Positions 36,060-49,289 of a stretch of 64,000 bases of DNA are shown piece after piece. This stretch comes from Selaginella tamariscina (lineage: Eukaryota > Streptophyta > Lycopodiopsida > Selaginellales > Selaginellaceae). The DNA is taken from contig PUQB01000020.1 in the NCBI GenBank assembly GCA_003024785.1, positions 434,001 through 498,000 on the forward strand, written 5' to 3'. Numbering within the stretch: the first letter of the stretch is position 1; each line of letters starts with the position of its first letter. The notes below the pieces were generated by a model. It ran no database searches, was not told where the DNA came from, and saw only the letters and a list, made by a program, of their open reading frames with translations. Made by a program: the position numbers and the translations under genes.

Positions 36060-39000
36060 TCACGTCTCTACATTGTTGGTAAAGTGCTTGGATCCGCCAT
36101 CAACAGATTGTATACCCACAGACGAGTGCCTCTTGTCGACTGCCTCCAGCATCCGTACAACCTGCCTCATCTCGGGCCTCCTCCCGGGCTTCTCCGTACA
36201 ACAGAGACATGCAATCCTCATGACCTCCAGAACATCCCCTACGAAGCCTTCACATGCCATGGAGCAATCCAACACGGAATGCAGCTGCAGCTCAGTAATG
36301 TTCCTCGAAACGATCTGGTTGATACCGCCGGCTCTCCTGAACGAAGCATCAGTCGGTCTCTTCCCAACAACGGTCTCCAGTATAACCACCCCAAAGCTGT
36401 ACACGTCCCCACGCCTGGTAGCCATGCACGCGCTGTTGTATTCCGGTGGAATATACCCCACCGTACCAGCCACGTCAGTCGACACGTGTGTGTCACCAGC
36501 CCTCATCAGCCTTGCCAGGCCAAAGTCTGCCACGTGGGCGTCGAAATTCTCATCCAATAATATGTTGCTGGCCTTGATATCTCTGTGAACAATCGGTGGG
36601 AAGCACTCGTGGTGAAGAAACTCTATACCGCGAGCTGCCCCGAGGAGTATACCGAACCGGGTTCTCCAGTCGAGCGGTTTCACGCCTCCCGGCAGTGTAG
36701 CCACGTGTCCAGGCTGCCGTTCTTCAGATACTTGTACACGAGTACCCTGTCGTTGCCGTCGCACGAATATCCCCTCAGAGATACCAGGTTTCTGTGTTTT
36801 ATCTTTCCAAGCGTCTGCATCTCCGCCAGGAACTCACGCTCTCCCTGTAATGAATAAAGAAACATCAGTTCTCACATACATACACACATAAATGTATATA
36901 TATACTATATATACTAAGTACTTTCACGCACACGCACACACCTGTCGACCAAAACCACCATCAGTTACGAGCTTCTTCACAGCTGCAATGGAACCGTCGG
37001 CAAGAACCGCCTTGTACACAATGCCGAAGCCGCCATCACCGATGATGTTTGCATGGCTGTAGTTCCTGGTAGCTGCCATGAGTTCCTTTGGGCTTATCCA
37101 CGCACACCCTCGCTTACTGTAGAAACTTCAGAGGAGTTCATCACAAACTTTTAGATTTAAAGTTGTAGTCGTCCTCTTCGGACCCAAGCTTGTGCCTCTT
37201 CCGTATAAGCACGACGAAGAATGCAGAGAATCCACAGAAACCAAAGCTTACTGCAAGCACAATGTACAAGGAAGAAGCTTACGAACGAACGACATGGGTA
37301 CGTCATTGTGTGTTGAACCGGCACCCTGTGTTTCACTCTCACATCTTCTGTCCAGTGGAACACCGCACAGACCTAGGTTACCGACGAAGGACAGGTTCCC
37401 GAAAGTCGGGAATTGTCCGCTCACCGGTACTTCACCGTGCAACCTGTTGTACGAGAGGTTTAGATGGGACAAGAATGTTAACTTGGCTAGCTCCATCGGA
37501 ATACGTCCAGTCAAGATGTTCCTCGACAAGTCGAGTTTCAATAATGCAGGTATGTCCCCGAGGAGCTCGGTATGCTGCCTTGCAGATTGTTCCCACTGAA
37601 GTTAAGGATCTGCAAGTTACGGAGGACTCCCAGCTGTGGAGGGATGCTACCGACAAGCCGGTTGTAGGAGAAGTCAAGTGTCGTGGGGAGCGCATACCCG
37701 ATGTACTGCTGTCCCTCGGCATTATACACAATGGCTGACGGGGGCTTGTCCGAGTACTTTGGAGAGAGGCTCGTCAGAGTGGAGTTCCTCCAGTCCGAGG
37801 GAATTGTTCCGGTGAACTTGTTGAATGAGATGTCTAGTGCACGCAGTTTTGGGAGTCTCCCAACCCACGTCGGAATGTTGTGCTCCATCAAGTTGTTGGT
37901 AAGGAATAAAAACTGCAATGAGGAAAGCCCGGCAAGCCCGTCCGGTATGGACCCGGAGAGAGCATTTGAGCCGAGATCAAGCCCGACCAGCTTGTCCAGG
38001 TTACCTATGGAAGACGGGATTTCCCCTGTCAAGTTGTTGGAAGCCAACGAGAGCATGAGAAGGCTCGGTAGCCGACCGACTTCGCCGATATCAAGCCAGA
38101 GAAGTTGTTCTGCTCCAGCCAAAGTACCTCAAGTGTCTTGCATTGGGATATCCCACTAGGAACCGGAGACCCGGACAGACGGTTGTTTGCAAGAACCAGC
38201 ATCCTCAGGCGGCTGAGTGCGAAAATTTCCACAGGGATGTCTCCAGTGAGATGATTGTTGTTGATCCAAATCTCCTCGAGCAGCTCGCATCCAGCAAGAG
38301 AAGGTGGGATGCTCCCCTCAAACCCATTGTCATTAAGCATGAGCTTCTTCAAGCTCCTGAGCAAGCCGAGTCCCTGTGGTATTTCTCCGGTGAACTGATT
38401 CTGTGGAAGATAGAGAACCTCCAGCTTGGAAGTGGCAAGTGTTGTTGTATGCGACATATGCAACGGACCAGAGAACATATTGTTTCCGGCACTCAAGACT
38501 TGAAGACTGCTGGGGAGAGATATACCCAAGTCGGGCATATCGGTCAGCCTGTTGTTGGACAGCTTGAGCTCACGGAGTCTCCGCAGGTTCAAAAAGCTCT
38601 CCGGGATGCTACCGTGTATGTTGTTAAAGCAAGCATCGAACGTAACCAGGTTGGTCAGAGACACACCTAACTCGTTAGGTATGGGACCGGACAAGTTATT
38701 GTTTGCCACGATGAGATGTTCCAGGTACACCATTCCAACTATGTTGTTCATGTCACCGGTGAAGCTGTTGAAACGCAAGTCAAGGACACGGACGGTGCTT
38801 CCCCGTGCCAACTTGGGGAGTGCACCGCTGAATGTGTTCCATGAGAGATTGAGTACCTGGAGTGTAACGGCTGCATCGAGAAAGCTTCCAAAGCGTCCAG
38901 AGAATCTGTTGTCACTGAGGTCGAGCGTGTGGAGGCTCTGAAAGCCAGACGAAGAGAGCTCCAGTGCAGAGAATGAGTTCGACGACACATCCAGCTTGTG

Positions 39001-39564
39001 CAGAGTTTGCAATCTGGAGAAAGCCGAGATGGGGAAGACACCTGAGAAGTTATTGTGTGAGATGTTGAGGTGCTGCATGCTGTGAAGGAGCTGGAAATCA
39101 CTGCTTATCCCGCCAGTGAAGTTGTTCGATGACAAGTCCAATGCCCATAAGGACCTGAGCTCGAAGAGGCCCTGCGGAAGCTCACCTGATAACTGGTTGA
39201 AGCTGAGATCGATACTTGTGAGAGTTCTGCTCGAGCACGATGGTGATACATCGAAGACACCAGTGAGGGAGTTCTGTGAGAGATTGAGCACCTGCAGCGA
39301 AGGCAATGCATTCCAGAGCGGATAGAGCTCACCATGTAGTTTCTTCTCTGGAAGATGGAGCTCCACAACCTGACCATGGCTTCCCAAATGCACACCTTCC
39401 CATGAGCTCATGTTTGCGGAGCTTGTCCATGTGTGAAGAAGCTCATCTCCTTTGCTACTTACCCGTTCTCTGAAGGCGAGCAATGCTTCTCTCTCCGAGA
39501 GGCAACTCCAGACTGCATTTGATTGGAACACTGCGAGCAGGACATGAATGACTACTAGCAGCAT
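36060..39564 (-). CDS. LRR receptor-like kinase, PSKR/PSY1R/EMS1 type (with frame slips)
   Basis: This is a plasma-membrane receptor kinase, probably for a peptide or steroid-type ligand (LRR subfamily X, inferred). The start [21 protein letters not shown] is a signal peptide followed by the LRRNT region [15 protein letters not shown]. About 20 leucine-rich repeats follow. An island-like stretch ([20 protein letters not shown], about 37660-37740) precedes the last repeats, as in PSKR-like receptors. The LRR C-cap is [13 protein letters not shown]. The membrane helix is [20 protein letters not shown]. The kinase has [61 protein letters not shown] and [10 protein letters not shown]; a single intron (about 36849-36941) splits it. 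All catalytic residues are present, so activity is expected. Slips of one base near 38095, 37555, 37265, 37100 and 36690 interrupt the frame. A start at 39666 is less likely because it delays the signal peptide. Confidence 0.88.
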
Positions 39565-39729
39565 TCTACTGCAACGATCATGGAATTGAGATTGTATGAT
39601 CCATTGCTCTAATAAGAGACAAGAGCATGTGGGGAGTTGAGAAATACTCAGACTGCAGTGACCCAACAGCTTTCTTCGCTGTTTTCAATATTCCTTGGAA
39701 ACTGCCATTCTTCAGGCTGCCATAGCCTC

Positions 39730-40280
39730 CAAACCGCGCGGTTTTTCCTAAACCGTGCGATTTAACTCTAATGATAGTTTACTACATGGTTGTAGAGCTT
39801 TATATATATATAATGGGTCCCAAAGGGCATTACGAAGGGTACTTTCTCAGCATGGGAACAAGTACTATATTCCAAAGATTTGTAATATAAAACATATATC
39901 TGCATACTATATTATTAACAATATAGAATTATATAGATTATTAAACGCGTTAGTGCTCCAGAGACTAGAGTAGATTTTCCAGTTTAGAGGCGCCTGTCTT
40001 TCACTACATATAGAACTAACGTGCACATGTAATTATATGTGTGTATGGGTGTCACATAAAGCCATACACATACAAACACACGTGTATGAACACAAACACT
40101 TTGACTGGTATTTATAGTAAACTATTGAAGCTTTGATCAATATATGCATTATAGAGTGGAAGGTAACTTGTGTGTGTTATAACAAATAGGTACATAAACA
40201 AAGCAAGCGTGTATACAGACAAAGTTTCACGGTTTAAGAAAAACCGCGTGGTTAGTGTAAAACCGCGCGGTTTTAACACC
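39730..40280. mobile_element. MITE-like element with palindromic, GC-rich termini
   Basis: The left end reads AAACCGCGCGGTTTTTCCTA followed by AACCGTGCGATTT. The reverse complement of about 40220-40258 reads AACCACGCGGTTTTTCTTAA followed by ACCGTGAAA, giving inverted termini of about 33 bp with few differences. The right end also carries a near-perfect 32-bp palindrome centred on AACCGCGCGGTT at 40262-40276, and the same 12-bp palindrome heads the left end. The interior of about 480 bp is AT-rich and non-coding. It lies just upstream of the receptor kinase and may contain or displace its promoter. Confidence 0.5.
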
Positions 40281-40729
40281 AACAGACAGGAAAGCATTGG
40301 ATTTGATAGGTGTTGTTGCTTGCTGTGCTTGAGAGTGGGCCTGAGTATTAGATTCCCACTCGGGAGAGAGAATAACAACAGGAAAACCTTCATTCTACGC
40401 ATCATGACATATATTTCTTTTCAAAAGTAAATTATATATATTATATATATATATATAAATATATATATATAACAAGTAAAATTTTTAGCCTTTTTAAACA
40501 AGTGGACTTTTTTTTCTTCCCCATTTTATTCAGACTGCAATAATGGAAGAGTTGAAACTTTGCTGCAGTATTTCATCATCAAGGAGGATCCTACAATGGC
40601 TGACGTGTCCACATCTGGCACGTAGGAATAGTCTATATACGCCAGAAGAGTGAATAGTATATGCATATAACTTAAACCTTACTCTATTTCTGTCGGCCAT
40701 ATAAGTCCACACATCATATATTATACATT

Positions 40730-40872
40730 ATTTAAACTTTCAAACTTCTACTTGGCGGGTCTCTTTCATCAAAATGTCTTTTAGGGTTACACACATGTTT
40801 ATACACCTTTCTACTAATTAAACTTTCAAACTTCTATTTGGCGCGTCTCTTTCATTTAAATGTCTTTTAGGG
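40730..40872. repeat. Two-copy tandem repeat of about 87 bp
   Basis: The stretch AAACTTTCAAACTTCTACTT (from about 40734) through GTCTTTTAGGGTT recurs from about 40821 with a handful of substitutions. Both copies are non-coding. Confidence 0.65.
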
Positions 40873-40977
40873 TTCTTCAATAATATTCTTAACCTAATGT
40901 TTAACGTCTCACTGCACACATGCACACGCGTATTTATACATCTTTCTACTACGGACAACTTGTAACTAGAAGTCCAA

Positions 40978-41014
<37 letters not shown>

Positions 41015-41657
41015 GAGAGAATTCCATGAACAATGAGTAAACCCTAAAACATTTGTCATGTCTTTGTCGAGCACCATGGGCGTTGTGGGCACTATCTAAC
41101 AACATTGAAAGGTATGTATACACCCATATCACTAACATAATATACTAATGGGACGTGGAATTCGAACTTGTTGTTCTTGTGATAAGTTAATATAAGAAGG
41201 TTTTCTAGTGATATGGGAAAGACATAATGTTGTTGGCTTTGGCTTCTGAAAACGATTGTCACTGAAATAGACAGTTGTTTTATTAGGTGAGTTTATGTGT
41301 TATTTAAGCTTTGTGTGGATTAAAGAATTATGTGTATGCATGTGCTAGGCAGTGATTAAACTAATCCCAATGTTCTTAAGTCAACATTCAGATATGAAAC
41401 AAGATCCCGCTTTTAAACATAGGTTTGTTTAGTGTTTTATTTATTTAAATTATATGTATATGTCCTGCATTCTTCTTGGGTCCTGTGATCGTGTTCCTTT
41501 GTAGTACTGTAGACTAAGTTGATGTGTGTTTGTATATTTATATGGGACACATTATTTAAGTGAAATTTAACTCACTCAATAAACGTCTCTTTTATACAAA
41601 TTACGGTAACATATATATTAGTGTGTATATCCCCACCGCTGTACACAGACCCTCACG

Positions 41658-41915
41658 ATGTCGAGTAGAGACCATTCAGCACCTTCCAGTACTCCCAAGG
41701 TAAGGCCGGCTTACTGGTGCAGACCCCAGGATTAGACGCTATCCACAGCATCCTAACGGACCATCGAGGCTTCATAAAACATCTGGCCGGCTTACTGGTG
41801 CAGACCCCAGGATTAGACGCTATCCACAGCATCCTAACGGACCATCGAGGCTTCATAAAACATCTGGCCTGCGAAGTCCTCTACAACCACCTACATCTTC
41901 TTATACAACATAAGT
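41658..41915 (+). other. Coding-like stretch with a perfect 81-bp tandem duplication
   Basis: The unit GGCCGGCTTACTGGTGCAGA... (41704-41784) is repeated without a visible difference at 41785-41865. One plus-strand frame is open through both copies and encodes the 27-residue unit GLLVQTPGLDAIHSILTDHR-GFIKHLA twice, then CEVLYNHLHLLIQHK and a stop. A possible first exon, MSSRDHSAPSSTPK, ends at a GTAAGG donor just before the first copy. The minus strand is also open, which is normal for a duplicated open segment. I do not recognise the protein family. The identity of the copies implies a recent duplication or an assembly artefact. Confidence 0.4.
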
Positions 41916-44900
41916 AACCATATGTGTGTGTATATGCGTATATGTATTTTGATATGCACTATATACACATTGGCCTAACAGACCTTACTTATCTAAACAT
42001 ATGCATAAGCTACCTATACACAGTACATCATGTAAAGTCTTAAAACTTCCACACATCCCAAACTTGTACGATATGTACAAGTGTGTATTAACACTTGTCA
42101 AGGTGAGTATGTTTTCAGGTGTGTGCGCGTGTGTGCATCAATACGTGTGTGTATTCAGATGTCTTAGTATGCTATCATGCATTTACAAGCACGTACAATA
42201 CATATATCTAGTGAGTGTATTTGGACTCATTGAATCTTGTGCAAGATATAACACTTCTTATAAATATGCATGTACCATGGACAAAGATGTCGGTAGGTAG
42301 CATTGTATAAACATATCTAAAATATGACAATCCTGTGACACCTCAGTAACAATCTCTTTTAATTAATTTATTATTAAAATAGCTTGTTGTTGGTCGAATT
42401 CTACATCACTTAGTCATGGTGCAAGGTAAAAGTATATTATATGGTTTACCTTGTTGAAAACGTAAATGATAATTTACCATAATAAAGTTGAACATAGTAC
42501 ATGAAATTTTTATAATCATTATTAATATAAAAGCCCTTATACAAAATGTTACTATTTCTCAAGTGAATCCATAATAACTAAAAGCTATTTGTCATGTACC
42601 TTATCATTAATGTTTTATTTAATAAATTCGATGTAATTAAGATAGAAATGTTCAAATCAGGAAATCTAATATCTATATTATATATCGTGGTAAAGGGTTA
42701 AATATAAAATAATATAATTAAAATGAAAATTCAAATAACAATTGTTGATTTATTAATTTAATTAAAGATGCTCTAAATAATTTGTATTTTTGAACCGTAA
42801 TATTGAATTGGTGACTTGATCAGATTAATATATAATTTATAATAATACTTTTAATTAATATTGAAAATTATAATAATTTATCTATAGTGTCATGCAGATT
42901 ACTTTAATAAAATCAATAAAACATTGTACATCACCCTCGTAAACTGAATGTGGAACTTCCAATCCCACAATCTTAACATTGACTAAATGAATTGGTGGAA
43001 TGATGTAACTTAAAAAATTTATATAGTCATTTTTGAAGTTATAATTCTTCTTTTAATATAAAAATTATAATTTTATAATTCCTGTAGTACTTATTAATAT
43101 AGTCTTTGTGAAATACATTAAAATGTTGTTAAATTTTAAGATTATGACACATTTAATAACTTGTAAAAGAATGTTGTCAGCTATGTAGTAATAGATAATT
43201 TGATATAGCAAATAACATTACGGCAACCATAAATTTAAAGATCTTATACCACATGCAAAACACTATCTTTACTAGTTTCTTATAAAAAATTATCGAAATA
43301 TTATTAATAAGGAATACTAATTATGTATTGTTATCTTATTATAAGTCTATTATGGCGAACAAGCCTTTTGGATTTGTTACACATACTAATCTCAACTAAA
43401 ATTAATTATACAATTTCAAACTTAAAAAAAGAATATATCTTTTTATTTTTAAACTATATATCACATGGTTTAATTTGAAATGTTGTATTAAATACATTAA
43501 TATTATATATGTCACATTTAATTAAAATCAAATTATTCATTTTAAAATTTAAATTTATAAATTATAAATTTAAATATTTTAATTTTAATTTTAAAATAAT
43601 AGTGGGATTTTATATTCACATGTAAATCCCATTGTTAATTGAAATATTAAAATTAAAATTAAAATTTATAAACTTACATTAGGTTTAAGTTGCATTATTA
43701 TGTTGCTCTCGTTATTTTGCATTATCACAAACAAATTCACTTTTTTTAATTTAATTATGTGTGCATGAGAAAGAGAAAAACCACTTATCTTTATTAGTTC
43801 ATTGCATCTATATCAAATTTAGATGCCTCAAAATTATTATAAAATTATTTTATACAATGTGAAAATTATTATGTAATCATTAAATTTTTTAAATTATTCA
43901 TTTGACATCGGTTTTTACTCATCGATATTTCTTGTTAAAGTTCTAGCTTAATAATGTTTGTTTTTATTTATAATAATTATTTATCTTATTTACAAGCCTT
44001 TTCAATATCTTGTGAATAAGAATGTTAATGATATTATTGAAATTGCTTAATATTAATAGTTTTGTTTCGATATGTTCCATGTTTAAAAAATGACTACAAA
44101 GTAAAAGAAGTATATATATATTTATATTGTGAGTACGTGTGTTTGATTGAAAGACATTCAAACACACAAATATATCATTAAATTTTATATGTGCTTGTTA
44201 ACATGGTTATATCATATATATATACACACACACACTTATAACTTGATATATCTATTATCTATATCATATATATGTTTACCAACATGAGAACAAAATACCA
44301 ATGAATGCATGGTGTGTATATACATGCATACATAAGCTTACTTACACACATAAAAACAAACATATACACTTTGATGTTAAAGACTTGATATAAATTGTCT
44401 CCATCGTCTCACATAACTTAGTTGTTAATTGATAAATCTATGTAAGTTAAAGTGCATCTAGGTTTGAGAAGTATTATAATTGTGTAAAGCTTAACTTTCA
44501 TGTTAACTTAATTAAAACTCATTCAAAAATTTATTATTGTAGAAAATTAAAATTAATTTCTCAACTTAATTTGTTGTAAGCTTATTTTAAATAACAAAAA
44601 AATGAATTTCAAATTACTAAATTTTTAACTTGTATTAGCAAATACAATGCCATATATTATAATTTTTAATATTAACCATCATATGTATTTCCTAATAATA
44701 ATACATATACATCCTACTTGTTAATTGCATCTTAAAAATAAACTTTTATGCTTAAATTGTTTTAACATCTTGTTTTGCTCTTATAATGATTAACTTGAAC
44801 ATGATTATAATCATCATTTGTATATAAAACTTCTTACATCTTTGTAAGAGCCCATAAGTTTAAATGTAAGTGACATTTCGTATGACATTGACATTGATAT

Positions 44901-47400
44901 GATGTAATATCGATATATCAAAAATATACACAATTTAAATGTAGTTATATTGATAAAGGTGTCATGCATACAATGACATACATATATGCTAGTTTATATT
45001 TATATAGATTATATTTTTGTAAACATCTTTCTCTTTATTTATATATCCTTTTTTCTATATGCATATTATAATACGGTAGTATTCTCGTATCTAATGAAGA
45101 ACAAAACTTGAATTTCTACTTTATTAAGTTGATATGTCCTATGCTATGAAAAAAATCATATTCTTAACATTTTTTATTAGTTATTTTATAATCTTCCTTC
45201 AACTTAACTTAAGGTAGGTGCATTTATATTAAAATATATATCAGTGATATTACACATTTGCCATGCATTTGTATTAACATATCTAATATTTATCTTAAAA
45301 CTTAACTTAAGGTGGGTGCATTTGTATTAAAATATATACTACACATTTGTTATATATAGTGTTCAATTTATCAGTTTGACCACCAAGAAATTGAAATGAA
45401 TTTTATTATTATGCCACATATACTTTTTACATTACTATGTATTGTTAACATGTTTGCATGGGTTAATACATGCGCATATGATGCATATTATGACATATGG
45501 TGACATTATTTTATAGGTATTGCTATTAGATATGTAATTCACATGCATTGAATTCAAATGTGACTACATGTATTTAATTCTTTTTTCTATTAAGTTTTTA
45601 TTTTAATCAATACAACATTCGTTTTGTTAGGTATGGTGCTTATATGGCACTAGTTTATTTTGTTTTTCTTTGTTTTTATTATGGTGTTGCATGCCATTGA
45701 GTTTTTTTATGCATCAACAATGAAGTTATTTTATTATTTAATTTTCAATTGCACATGATTCAAATGTATGTTATTGTGTTTTGGTTGATGTGTTCTAACA
45801 TAATAATTCTTTTGTAACAACCAAAACACACTCAACTATACTTTAACTAACTACGATGAGAAACCACCAAGGCAACTTACAATTGAGTTTGTGATAATTG
45901 ATTTCTAATGGGGAATTTCAAAAGAATTTAGTGACAAGCCTATAGCATAGACAAAACGAGTACCAATATTAAAAAGGAACTACATGGTACTATTATTAGA
46001 TATGAACTAGTTATTTATTCTCCTCGAACGTTCTTTTATGGATTTAGTGTAAATGTAGGATACATAAATGGTAATGTGTACATTCTTTGGGACATTACCT
46101 GTTTTCTTGGAATGAGTACAAGATGAAAGTTCAATAGCACTTGTGTTGGTTGGCCAAGAAAGCTGCACTTGCAATAACAAATATGTTTGGTGCATCTCCT
46201 ACTCAAACACTTCCCAACTGTTCTATAGTTATTCCACTCTACATTGAAGGTAAATATTGCATGTGCATATGTTTATAAAATTATTTTTTTCATGTAGACA
46301 ATGAAAGACCAACTATCATTAGTCCCTTCAAAACTGAGAATGGCCTTAAACAAAGGTATGATGTTTCTCTTTTATTGTTTACAATAGTCCCTTAATGCAG
46401 GTAGCATTTATGTTTTTAGTCATGGTGAACTCATTGATGAACATGAGCGATTGGAATCTTTCTTGAATTTTCAATAATGAAGTTGTGGTCAATTAATTCT
46501 CAATATTTGTCATGGATCAAATATGAATATTCTTGATGAATCATTTTTTTAGCCTTTCTCATGGACCACAACCACAACTAGATTGGTTTTGAGCTTTTCT
46601 AATTAATCATAACTAAAACCAAAGCCAGTTTTCCTAATGAAGTTGAGTCAAGTATGAAGCAAAAGAGTTGAGCATATTTATTTCTAGGACAAACTACATA
46701 AATAAGTGTTCATGAAGTGGAGAGACAAGAGCAGCTCTTTGAAGATACCGACAAGTAAATTTTACTATCATTGAAGTGGAATTAAAAAGCATAAACAAGC
46801 ATGAACATTGAAATTTAGTAGAGAAGTATTTGAAAGATGTAGTTACCACTGATGAGACGATTAAAACCTATTGTTTATTACATTTGATATGTTATGGTGA
46901 TGATAAAATTATTTGGACCTTTCTTTTCTAGATGAGGCATATATGGTGGTGTTTGGAAATATGTAAGAGCTTGAGTTCTCTAAAGATTCATTGCTTTAAG
47001 AAGAATTCTTTTAACATGCAATGTTCCATTGAGAGTTGTGAGAATTTCAAATGTTTTCATCTTGGAACATACGATTTAATAAATTAAAATTTCCTGTGCC
47101 TACCTAGTATAGCTTTCATCTATAAACTATCAATGTGTAATGCACAAAACATGTTGATGAGTCCCAATGCTAGATCTATCTTATAGAAGCATAGGCAACA
47201 TACAAGTATAGAAAGTCATTACACACTGGTATATATTGGATCACGAAGTAGCATGGTTGGACATGTCTCTTGATCTCTAGTTCAACATGGTATTGAGACC
47301 ATAAATGAGGCTATTTTTAATAGTAAGAATTAAGGTATTCATATATATATATATATATATATTTGTTGTATTTCTTTCTTAACTACCTTGTGTACTTCTG
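41916..47400. other. Gene-poor, very AT-rich region
   Basis: I find no supportable gene, only low-complexity AT sequence, (TA)n and (CA)n tracts and scattered short ORFs consistent with chance. The repeated pair CTTAACTTAAGGTAGGTGCATTT and CTTAACTTAAGGTGGGTGCATTT (about 45200 and 45302) marks a small tandem duplication. Old transposon debris is likely but not identifiable by eye. Confidence 0.5.
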
Positions 47401-47760
47401 TCAGGTTCAACAATGAATGGAGTTCTTTTGGTGCCATATATCAAGATGTTGAAAGCTAGCAATCAATTAGCTTCATGTATGAGTATGAAGATAGTGGGGA
47501 GTTTAAGGAGATGACAGTTGATGCTAGGGATCCATTGCAACAAGCATTACAAAATGCTTACCAACAAGTACTTGAACTTGTAAGTCCATTCTTAAATATT
47601 TTATTTTTTTCATTTAATAGGAGTATATGTTTACATCAAACATGCGATATAACTCCGATGAAGGTGGGCACTATTGGCACTTCTTACCCTTGAAAAGACG
47701 TGCGCTTGTGAAGTGGAATGCTACCACCTATAGAGAGGTACTTATACTTTTGACTTTGTT
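47401..47760 (+). other. Exon-like ORF fragment of unknown origin
   Basis: A frame at 47475-47580 reads MYEYEDSGEFKEMTVDARDP-LQQALQNAYQQVLEL and is followed by a plausible donor (GTAAGTCC). The composition is protein-like, but no family is recognised and no flanking exon could be joined. It may be transposon-derived debris. Confidence 0.2.
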
Positions 47761-49258
47761 TAGGCTATGTTAACATGGCAAAAACTTTCATGTGTACAAA
47801 AATCACGTATGAAAGCTTTCGCATTTAAAGGTTAAGGGATTTTGTCATGGAATAGATTTATATGTCACTTATCTCGTCTTTAAGGTCAAGGATAGGATTT
47901 TGCTTTGGTCATTGCTATGTTATAGCATTTACATAATTTCTTATTCATAAGACTCAATATATAATAATCATGCACTTACATTACTAAATTACAAAAAGAT
48001 AACAAGTGTGAAGACTTACTTCTCTCTTAGAGATTCTCTCTCTCATGCATTCCTTTCCATAATCCTCCATAGCCTTCATAGCCTTCCTAACCTCCATAGC
48101 CTTCTCTTTCTCCCCTTCTTGCCCTAACCGAATCATGTCCTCCTTCAAACATCATAACTGTTTGTTTCCTACCACCGTAGGATTTTTCCTACCTTACGAG
48201 TTTTCATTCACCATAGGAAAATTCTATATATGTAGTTTTTACATGCTCTGTTTTTTGATGCATATTTTTTTTGTTAGGATTTTTTTTTGGAACCTTTTGC
48301 TGCACGTATGCATTCGTGGCATATATGACAACATGAAACTGAAAGGGCTAAAAAAGTAATGGTTCTAATTGTTATATAACATATGTTCATTTACTGCAAA
48401 ATTGTTGTTGATGCAATAAAGAATAGTATTGGTGCATTTGAAAGGAATAACATGCTTAGCATTTTGGATAAGATTACACTCAATATTATGGAGTACATCT
48501 TCTTAAGTAGTTTTGTTATTTGTTTTCATCTTTTGAAATTACTTTTTTTTTAATGTAAAGACTTCATTAATGGAAACATATTGTTTCTTGGCCAAATGTT
48601 GTAACTTGAATCTTTAAGTTTTAAGAAGTCATATACAAACTATCAACAAACCAACTATGGTGCTTTTATAGGTACATAATTGAGAGTTCTTATTTCAAGT
48701 AAGACCTTTCCATCTCGATTCAACATAATAAAAGGTGTTATAAGATATGGAAGTTCAGACCAATAAACATATATTACAAGCAAAGAAATATTTTACAAAT
48801 TTGATCTTTCACAAATTAACTTTTCAACAAAATTATCTATATTTTCCTTTGTAGTGAATATTGGTTAATGGCTCTATATTCAAAGTTCAATAATATCATA
48901 AAATATTTTAGAAACTTTGAACATATATAATTTACTCATTATGATGTTTTATAATTTGGTTTTGCATATGAATAAAGTAAACTATAATTTTGTAATGACA
49001 TAGTAAATTTATACATTTTTTACACACACATGTAGTGCATAAATACAATGGAAGTCATAAAATCCTTATGTATATAATAATGTTTTAATTTTGACTCTTC
49101 ATTTATATATATACATTATATATACAACTAATGCATATGCATGGACACACTTACAAATGATCTCTTTCTTAATTAAAACCATTTAGTTCACACTTGTATT
49201 TTTTTTTAATTTGGTAATGTATTACATTGGGCATCTGTATTAATTAATTATTGGTATG

Positions 49259-49289
<31 letters not shown>

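Noticed and set aside
36073..36588. Plus-strand ORFs opposite the receptor kinase
   Set aside because: They are antisense shadows of the kinase coding strand, with no domain of their own.
40930..41020. Regular short CA/GA blocks as a CRISPR-like array
   Set aside because: They are simple microsatellites in plant nuclear DNA, with no unique spacers and no Cas genes.
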